This document shows, in pieces, positions 55,899 through 64,000 of a DNA stretch of 64,000 bases. The stretch's first letter is position 1. Every line of letters starts with the position of its first letter. The DNA is from Rhynchosporium graminicola (taxonomy: Eukaryota > Ascomycota > Leotiomycetes > Helotiales > Ploettnerulaceae), in NCBI GenBank assembly GCA_900074885.1, contig FJUW01000003.1:649273-713272 (forward strand), read 5' to 3'. The notes below the pieces were generated by a model, which searched no databases, was not told the origin of the DNA, and saw only the letters and a program-made list of their open reading frames with translations. The translations under genes were made by a program, and so were the position numbers.

Positions 55899-57921
55899 CT
55901 ACAAGTGAAGTACTTGATGAGGTGAGGTACGTACGGCTTGCCAGGCCAGGCAGATCAGGGCTTCATAGAGGCGGGAGATAGACACATGTATTTGTGCCCG
56001 CAGAAGAGCATAGATCGATTGGGCGTTGAAAACACTCACACATCTACGTATCTCGGTTGCTTCTACCCAGTTGTACACAGGTATTCGGCAATTGTAAATA
56101 AAACCGCTGCTGGTATTGGTATCACGAAGTTGACGCAAGTGGAGCATGTCTGCTACAATATAGAATTAGACCTTACGACCTTACTACTTGGAGCCTGGTG
56201 ACCGCGAACGGGACCGCATCGCATCGCTGGATGGGTCAACTCATGTCCACCGCGCCCCATCACAATTTATGGTTTTATGGGGCTGTGGATTCCCAAGACT
56301 CCCTCCCCCAAGCCAGACCGACAGTTCTCAAGCAGACTCGGCAGAGTCAAGCATCGGCCAGGCCAAGCAAGCAGTGAAAGATAAGAGACTCAAGAACTCG
56401 GGAACTCGAGACTGGTCGGCACAGGAGTCGAGGGAACTGAATGTGCAAGCGAAAGACAAGATAAGCAGATGCATTATCCTTTCTTGTAGATATGATAACT
56501 AGACAGAGCATAGATAGGTTCGCGCCTTACTTACAGCTAGCTACTAAATAAAGTCCATTGCTGACGAGCATGAACAGATATCTACATTAGCTGTTACAAA
56601 AGAGCATCATCACATCAAGTATTCACCCTCCGACTTTCTTTTCCAAACTCTAACAATGCTACTATCGTGGAATCAAGGGCACATCGCTCGGCCTTGGCTT
56701 CTCGCCAAAAGCTGCTTGCTGCTTACACTTCCCATCAATTGAGCTTGCTGATTCGAGTAGTAAGTGATTAGCGAGGAGGCATCACGCATAGATCGAGGCC
56801 AACCAACACTCTGCGATTTCCATTATTAATTTCCTACATGCGGCCACATGCTTCAACAAGCATGACTAGGAGGTTACTTACGCCGTACCCATGACTATCT
56901 GCATACTGTGTTCAAGGAGCCTATCTTGGTCTATCGGCATTGGGCCGACATACAGCATTTTACCCACCTTGTTCAACAGCGAAGTTGGGCTTTTTGGCAG
57001 GCGAAGTATCAAGACTCCAGACGAAGCGACGGAAACAAAGCCGAGGCCATACACACGGTCCAATGGAGTAATCCGTGCAAGAAGGGTGGTTACAGTGCGC
57101 GAATCGCTTTCACAAGGCTATGCCTGCAGTCTATAGTGCCATCCGACATACTACAGTACATATACCTAGTATTCCAAAAACCTGCAGTTCCCGAAACATA
57201 CGCCGACTGGACCGAGAACCTTCCGAGAACAGCACAAAGTAAGTAGATTGGCCTCTTCTAGACTTCCAGAAATCAAATCTCCAAGTTGATAAAGTCCCGT
57301 CTCCTATCATCCCGACCCACTCAAATTTCATTAAATCTCCGAACGGCCAAGGAACCAAGCTCGGCATTCATCTCCCCTCCCTACCCAGCTCAAAGATACC
57401 AAGAAATCAAAAAAAAAAAAGAAAAACATAAACAGAGCGCACGCGATCAATCCATTCGAAAACCACATCTCACCCTACCATCACTCAAAATGCAAAAACA
57501 TACCATCATCAAATACTTCCGTTTCAGCTCGCATTCTCCTTCCGCCACCCATTCCAGCTGTCACCACCCACCACCCAGCCAACACTACAGACAACAAGCG
57601 AGCGCCTCGAAAGGGGGCTGAGCCCCCCTCCTTCACATTGCACAACTCAGTCCGCATATCCTGTATCCTGTACCCACTAGCTGCGGAATTTATCTCCGTA
57701 TCTCTCCGCTTTCGTAGGATTTACGCGAGAAGCAGAATGATTAACGCCGAGGAGAGAGCAGACAGAGTCTAAGATACCTACACAAAAACAAAGCATGTGA
57801 CGGCATCGTTTACAGACCTGCTGCACAGAAGCGTGACTACTTGTGAGGGCTCTAGAACGCGGGTTTCCAATATGGGTTGGTATCAGAGTGTAAGACCGGA
57901 CTTGTGACGGGGTGGGTGATA

Positions 57922-57940
57922 AGTCAAGTCAAGTCAAGTG
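57922..57940. repeat. AAGTC short tandem repeat
   Basis: Three to four AAGTC units in gene-free sequence. Confidence 0.7.
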
Positions 57941-58410
57941 AGGAGAGTGGTTGAGTGCGCTTGAGAAGCTCGGGCTGGATAGGTAGATATCTAGACTTGG
58001 AGATTCGATGGATGGAGAAGAAAGAGAGGAAGAAGAGAGCTCAGGATTGTGTTAGGAATAGAGAGAGAAGTTCTAGACAAACCGTTCGCGCTTCATAGGT
58101 TTGTCCAGGGAGGAGCTTGCCGTAGCTGGGAAGTCGTAGCCGATGAATTCGTGATATCCGAATTGCTGCGAGAGGAGTATGGCAAGGCAACTTAACTATG
58201 CTGCACTACGTCTCTGTTCGATTTTTGTATGAAAGGTAAGCAGACTGCGTCTGAGTGACTGGGAGATGGTAGCTCTAAAATATAAGGTGTAAGCGAGTGG
58301 GGAAAGGATGACACATTGTGCGTTCGGTCAACTGCCATTATCTCTACATCATGAAAATAGACTGGATCTAACCACGAGAGAATGGATTAATTTCAAACTT
58401 TTTGGCATTC

Positions 58411-58431
58411 ATGCTATGCTATGCTATGCTG
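58411..58431. repeat. ATGCT short tandem repeat
   Basis: Four perfect ATGCT units in gene-free sequence downstream of the Sir2 gene. Confidence 0.8.
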
Positions 58432-58909
58432 TATCAACTGATCTAGCCTGACCGATCTGTGCAGACGTTCCGTTTATCCATCGCAACCTTTGGAGCACTG
58501 AGAACAGCATGAAATCCATCCCATAGAAAGTGTAATCCGTACAAACCCGACACCAGGCACCTTTTTATTTCCGTTTCCCAAGTCTGGCACATTCGATAAA
58601 TCAGAATACATTCTCTGTCCCAACACTCGCTGTCATCATGTGCGGAAAGAAAGTTCCTGAGCAGCAGCCTGAGATACGCTATGCCGAGAAGAAATACCCC
58701 GCTCAAACACCATGATGAAGCAACATTGGCCCACCCTCATACGCCAGCCTGTAACTCCTAGCGAAATGACCAGTACAAAAAAGCAGATTAGCAAACAGGT
58801 ACAAGTTCCATCTGGTGTTGGGCAGGCTATGTTAGTTGAAACGACAAATGATGAGTGGCAGCAATACTTATGGATCTCTCGCAAAATCTAGCACAACATC
58901 GCCATCCTA

Positions 58910-60537
58910 TCAAGCCTCCTCAACATCCTCACTCTGCTTGACAGTAAAGATATGTCGGCTGGAATATCCCTCGTCAAGCTTAACATCGATCTCCTGGTTG
59001 TCGGGAATCATCTCATGCTTCAGCTCCCAACCAGCACGACGACAGAGCTCAGTAACGACAATATCGCAATCACCAAGCATGTCGATATCGAAATTGATAT
59101 GCGAAATAGGCGTACGCGAGATGTAAATCTGAGGGATTTCAGATGGTAGGTATGGTACGACTTCAGAGACTGGAGCGACTTTCAACGATGTGCCGATGAC
59201 GATAACAAGGTCGATGAGGGGCCTATCGTGGTTCAAGCGATTACCGAATTTATCTGGAAGAGCTTCACCGAAGAACGTGATGTCTGGCTTCATGACACCG
59301 GATTGAGGGTCATCGTAGCTGTCCTCTTCCGAACTGTCTCCGCCCTTTTCATCAAAGCGAGGTTGCTTCTTGTCCTGGCCATTGTTGGAACGCTTGCGCT
59401 TCATTGCTGCGGGGGCACCGAGTCGACGAGATTCTCCGACACAGCGATCACAGTGTGGAATACGACCAGCTCTGATGTCGGGGAAGATCTGCTGGCCGTC
59501 GACCTGGTAGCCACATTTTTGACAGGTTGCCGTGGCGAAGGAGCCGTGACATTGAATCAACTTCTCTGGGAGGATGCCAGCAATGGACTCGATATTGTCG
59601 ATGTTTTGGGAGTAGTTAGTGAGCAATTTTCCCTTTTGCTGGAGGAGGTGGATGAAGGCGTGTGTAGGTGTAAATCGCTCAATATCTGGGATGATGTCCT
59701 TAGCAACGGAGAAGAAAATCGAAGGATCCTCGCGGAAGATGGAGATATCAAAAACTTCTTGAGGATCGTTCAATCCGAGGTGTGCGAGCTTGGAGTATAG
59801 ACCAGTGTCCTTCGATCTGAAGTCAGGAATGCCGAGTGAGGTCGAGATACCAGCGCCGGTGAGTACGATGATGTTTCTAGCCTTCTTAATCAGAGCTACA
59901 GCATCATCGATGGTGTTGTGTTGCGGGAGCTTTATTCTCTTCGCGAGTTGACGACCGAGGACCACACCTATCCAAGGATAGAGAGCCTCATCATTGCAGG
60001 AATCCATAGATGCAGAAGCCCGAACGTGAAATGCGGTGATCAGCTTCCTCGCTGTAATAAGATTTGCGTTCAAAGTTTGATCAACAAGCTCCTGGGGGCC
60101 GACGGCCCAGAGGAGAGCTCTCAAGTGCTTGGCCTCTTCCACAGTGCATTCATGATCTGACACTGTAGATTAGCGTTGCGCTCAACTGTACGCCTATGAG
60201 TATCGAGGGGCCAACTTACCACCACCCACCAGATCTTCATCGCTGATCTCGTCCAATGATCCTTCTAATTCAATTGGTGAGCTGGCATCAGAGCCGTCTC
60301 CGTCATCATCGTCGGTCTTAGCGGCGGGTTCGACTTCGAGTTCATCTTCTTGATCTGCTTCGTCACCTGACTCGACGAGTTCGAACTTTGGAGCTGTCAG
60401 AATATGCGGTTGCGCCGTATCTCGAGTGTCCACTGCTTGTTCTATACAGTCAGAGACTAGATAGATCTATTAACTATCTGCGAAAAGGTCGCTTTACCAG
60501 TTGCCAGAGGGCTCATTTCACCTGCACTGCTATCCAT
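58910..60537 (-). CDS. Sir2-family NAD-dependent protein deacetylase
   Basis: Three exons on the minus strand: 60537-60498, 60441-60220 and 60156-58910, giving 502 residues. Sirtuins remove acetyl groups from lysines of histones and other proteins using NAD. The N-terminal part (about 30-90) is very acidic. The catalytic core shows [15 protein letters not shown] (NAD loop, about 188-202), YSQNIDNIE, the catalytic His in QCHGSF (about 291), zinc-binding CQKC and CDRC pairs, and [14 protein letters not shown]. An insert of about 45 charged residues ([13 protein letters not shown] ...) lies after the second CxxC, typical of class I fungal Sir2/Hst proteins. The first two introns (56 and 63 nt) are needed to join the starting [10 protein letters not shown] to the core. 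Confidence 0.95.
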
Positions 60538-61202
60538 GGTCGCGTCGCGTTACTGCGAGGCGATGCGATGCGAAGTGGAGCGAAGTAGGTGGCTGTTGCG
60601 TTCGATCTCTAACTTTGGATTAATGGATGAAAGATTGCAAAATGGAGGTACTATACTGCAGAGTACTGCAAAGTACTTGTAGAAGCAATCGCTTTGAATT
60701 TGAAGTTGAATTGCTAGAGGTTTTTTGCTCGAAAAGAAAGAAAGCACAAAGCGCCACAAGATTTGGTTCGAAGGGAGCGTGAGTTGGTGGTTCGAGATTG
60801 TCGCAGAAGAGAGCTGACGGATCAGATAACCACAACCTTATCTTAGCGTGTATACTTCGAAACTAGGCCAAAATTGTCTCCTGCAAAGGAATTATCTAAG
60901 TTAACTTGCAATAGATTTATCATTATGCGGTCACTTCATAAAGTGATTAATTAGTTATATTTACTTACGGTATTACTACTCGTTGTATTATGTGATAGTA
61001 GTGAGATTAAACTACATTCCAGTTCTCTCTTCGGCGGTTTTGAATTTGGGTGACCTAGCCGAAATCTTAACGCGCGTTTAATTGTTACGCGACTCATAAA
61101 TTCTTCGATTTACACGAAGAATCACCTGCAGTGCAAGGCAGGATCTGACCACGACAGATATAAACATTTCCGGACGAAAGATGGCTGATACGAAGCACCT
61201 CA
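60538..61202. promoter_or_regulatory. Divergent region between the sir2 and BRE4-like genes
   Basis: Shared upstream region of 665 bp. Its middle (about 60880-61090) is AT-rich. No coding sequence or clear motif was seen. Confidence 0.5.
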
Positions 61203-63743
61203 ATGCCGTCTTTGAAACCCAGTGGTGAAGATCCGGCTAAAGGCCAGGCTGTCAGACCTCATTTACTCTTCACTGCTCCTTCTTTCGGCCCGAGGAGACG
61301 TCAGACAAGCGCCTTGAATGCACACGACAAAGATCGCGAATTGTCTCAACGGCCAGAGTCTCTTGGTAATCATCACAGTAAATCAGGTTCTCGTCCTGGG
61401 AAACATGGGAATTATGAGAAACATGGGAATTATGAGAAACATGAGAAACACATCCGTCTTCCGGTACCATCAGGAGATATGAGATCACCCGCTTCCAGCA
61501 TTTACATGGGCTCGTATACGCCGAGAAGGACTTCGAGGTCAAGAGGATCTGATAGAAGTCCAGCAAGCTCTGCGCCAGTCACTCCAAGGACGAGCATGAG
61601 CCACAGTCATCTGACAAGTCTGCTTCAAGATCTAGATCTAGATCTGGAGACTTATGGAGTGGAAGAAACTCGAGATGGCTTTTTCGATGCTTCCTTTTTC
61701 AAACCTCCAAAATTCAATCATGAAAACCTCATGAGGGATGCGGAGTACACGCTCCCTGCAGCTTTCCAAAAAGCCAACCCACTATCTCCGGAGGCTTTTT
61801 TCCCAAGCCAATGGCAAGATATCAAGGATGTGGTTAAAGCAGTGACTACTACCAGAGCTGGAATCAAGTTGACCAAATCCTTTCTTGCCTTCTTCATTGC
61901 GTATATTATTTGTCTTGTTCCGGTGATAGAAGAATGGTTGGGACGGTATAATTATATAATGGTCATTTCGGTCATTATCAACCATCCTGGTCGGACTGTT
62001 GGAGCTCAAGTCGATGGCGCATTCCTCACAGTCATTGGCTCGGCCACTGGTCTGGGATGGGGCGCTTTCGCACTCTGGTTATCATCATCTACTTCTGTTG
62101 CCCGCAGAGGATACGGTGGAGTTCTGGCCGCTTTCCTTGTGGTGTTCATGGGTACAATCGCGGCACTGAGATGTTATCTTGTCAGATTTTATCAACTGGT
62201 GATCTGCGCCGGAGTAGCGATCAGCTACACTTGCCTGGTAGATACAGCAGGTACGTATGTGGTAACGGCAATCTCTGCTCTTTCTTCAAAGTTTCAAAAT
62301 CTTCTTGAGACATATCTTATCCTCTTTTCGATACATCTCCTTTCTGCACAAGCAGTTGCTAATCCTCCATTACCATAGACGATGTTGACTGGATGAAACT
62401 CTTCAATTTCGGGATTCCATGGCTCCTTGGCCAGGCCTTGAGCTTGTTGATCTGCTGTACCATATTCCCGGATGCTGGAGCACGACCACTAGCAGTGTCT
62501 CTCCATGGCGCTTTTGGCGTTATGCAAGATGCGCTTGTAATACCTCAACCAGATCCACTTATCCTGCACCGAATGATGGCATCCACTTTTGTGAACCTTT
62601 CGCAGGCACACAGAGATCTGGTACTGGATCTTTCGATTACTCGGTTCAGACCATCAGATATCGCAGCTCTGCGAAATCTCATGCAGGGTGTCATCAGATC
62701 GCTTCTATCACTCAAAATGGAAACTCAACTTTTTGACGACTTCGATTCCAACCTAGCCAATTCTGTAGCTGCAGAGCCTCAAGGCCGTTCCCCTAAAACA
62801 AGAACTGCATCGCCAGGCGTAAAACTAAGCAGCATCGAAAAGGAAGCAGAAAATTCTACCGGTGACAAGGAAACAGTCATTGACATCGACACCCCAGACG
62901 ATGGCTCTGCAATGTATCGAACATCTACCAGTTCGAGAGCGGTCCGACTTGTTGCTTGTAGATTGGCAGATCCTACTGCAAAGCTGCTTTTATGTATCAG
63001 GACCTCACTGGCACGATGTGACGCAGTTCTGATGGAGATGTCAGGATATCGCAAATACCTGGGCCCTCCCGAAGACGTTACGACCGACATCTTAGGCTCA
63101 CTGGCAAAGCTTCGCAAGGCTACGATCAAGTATGACGATGAGGAAGCCTCTTTGATGAACAATCCGGATCTTCCTCCTACCTATTCAGATCATCCTGAAG
63201 TTGTAGAACTATTTCTTTTCGTACATCCAATAAGGCAGGCCGCTCGTACCGTGGAGGGGTTGCTAGTGAAAGTCGTGGAAATGCAGCAGCAAAGAAGAGG
63301 ATGGAGCCTGTACTTGCCTTCATACCCCTGGAGTAAGGCACTAAAACGTACTAACGCTCAGGTTCGCCATGATCGCGGCGGGTTAACGGCAGGCTTCTAC
63401 TTCCAAAGCCAGAATCAACTCGCCAGAACAATGCAAGGCATGACCAACGCCTACAAGCCTCTTCCACATTATTTCCAACCTGGAAACGTGAAAGAGGACA
63501 TGAGACCACCAGTCACAAGAAGTGATACCATCGGTAAATATGAAGGGGAAAAGAAAGATTCCAAGTATTCAAAACAGAAGCGATTTCGATATCGGTTATG
63601 GGAAACTCTTCATAGGCTCCAGGGGTTTGAAACAAGATTCGCGCTCAAGGTCGTCATAACTACATCTTTATTATCTGTCCCTGCCTGGCTTGAACAAAGT
63701 AGAGGTTGGTGGAACCAGAATGAAAGCTGGTGGGCTGTAGTTG
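61203..63743 (+). CDS. BRE4-like membrane transporter, 3' end missing
   Basis: Two exons, 61203-62250 and 62379-63743, give about 804 residues, then a donor site (G/GTGAGT) at 63744. The N-terminal 190 residues are basic and disordered, with a short KHGNYE repeat. Then come about six hydrophobic helices (TKSFLAFFIAYIICLVPVIE, then VISVIINHP, GAFLTVIGSATGLGWGAFAL, GGVLAAFLVVFMGTIAAL, LVICAGVAISYTCLV and FGIPWLLGQALSLLICC), a soluble middle domain, and the start of a second membrane half (ALKVVITTSLLSVPAWLEQ, then SWWAVV). This is the layout of the fungal BRE4 / putative ER transporter 6TM family. The family normally continues for several hundred residues, but no matching exon is readable in the last 257 bp. 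Confidence 0.85.
61405..61452 (+). repeat. In-frame coding repeat, 18-bp unit
   Basis: Two full copies and one shortened copy of an 18-bp unit encode KHGNYE, KHGNYE and KHEKH inside the disordered N-terminus of the BRE4-like protein. Confidence 0.85.
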
Positions 63744-64000
63744 GTGAGTTTGAAGTATTTTCTTCCGCACAATACTCCTCCACATGACTTGTGAGGACGA
63801 CATTTTTACCCACTGAGATCAACCCGCAAGTCTTGAGGCCTTGGGTAAAGTCGTCTTCGGCGAAGATAGATCTTACCCTTCTGGTCGTACTGGGTATGAC
63901 CTTGACGCATGGCATCACGCAATTTCCTAAATTGATACATGTGAAGTCACGAAAGTATCGTAGATTATTGCCTGAAGAGCTCCTATGATATCACATTCTT
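63744..64000. other. Presumed intron or displaced sequence at the window edge
   Basis: This follows a good donor site, but none of the three forward frames shows the expected continuation of the BRE4-like protein (a hydrophobic stretch after WWAVVG). The intron may be unusually long, or the gene may be broken here. Confidence 0.4.

Larger units (their letters stand above)
55007..58909. other. Gene-free stretch of 3.9 kb upstream of pmc1
   Basis: No supported protein gene. Open frames (for example 56908-57246 and 57286-57621 on +) have no domain and poor composition. It contains several short repeats annotated separately and a CTTCT/CATC-rich leader-like stretch near 57290-57490. The part next to 55007 is the pmc1 promoter. 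Confidence 0.55.

Noticed and set aside
56908..57621. Frames of about 110 codons in the region upstream of pmc1
   Set aside because: No domain, no splice partners, and A-rich or C-rich tracts that keep frames open by chance.
58443..58706. 87-codon minus-strand frame downstream of the Sir2 gene
   Set aside because: No family, no upstream exon that fits, and probably 3' flank sequence.

Overview
The window is nuclear DNA of a filamentous ascomycete (Pezizomycotina; the gene content would suit a Leotiomycete, but that is an impression). The support is short spliceosomal introns (about 45-100 nt, GT-AG with CTAAC/CTGAC-like branch sites), a vacuolar Ca2+-ATPase, an Ndt80-type regulator, L-galactonate dehydratase, a HET-domain relic, and an AT-rich repeat block that looks worn by repeat-induced point mutation (RIP). 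All exon coordinates were worked out by hand from reading frames and splice signals.

Positions 761-15277 hold a complete N-acetylglucosamine (GlcNAc) catabolic cluster of five genes: GlcNAc-6-phosphate deacetylase (-), an Ngs1-type GH3+GNAT sensor protein (+), an Ndt80-family RON1 regulator (-), a divergent hexokinase-type GlcNAc kinase (-) and glucosamine-6-phosphate deaminase (+). Kinase, deacetylase and deaminase turn cytosolic GlcNAc into fructose-6-phosphate, acetate and ammonia. The sensor and the regulator are the expected control pair, as in Candida Ngs1/Rep1 and Trichoderma RON1. No GlcNAc transporter is present. The GH3 half of the sensor has lost the usual catalytic residues.

From 15.3 to 34.2 kb come a broken HET-domain gene, L-galactonate dehydratase (pectin/galacturonate catabolism), a membrane-anchored spermidine-synthase-like protein, a single-pass membrane protein, three small genes I do not recognise, a D-amino-acid oxidase ending in a peroxisomal AKL tripeptide, and a 911-residue serine-rich protein.

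From about 34.2 to 41.1 kb lies a gene-free, AT-rich, degenerate block. It contains a worn tandem array of about 91 bp period and one tRNA-like element with good A and B boxes but too much sequence between them.

From 41.1 to 64 kb the content is conserved housekeeping: a nucleolar RRM/NOL8-like protein, a mitochondrial ABC1/ADCK2-type kinase, a two-helix membrane protein, a PMC1-type vacuolar Ca2+-ATPase, a Sir2 deacetylase, and the 5' part of a BRE4-like membrane transporter that runs to the window edge.
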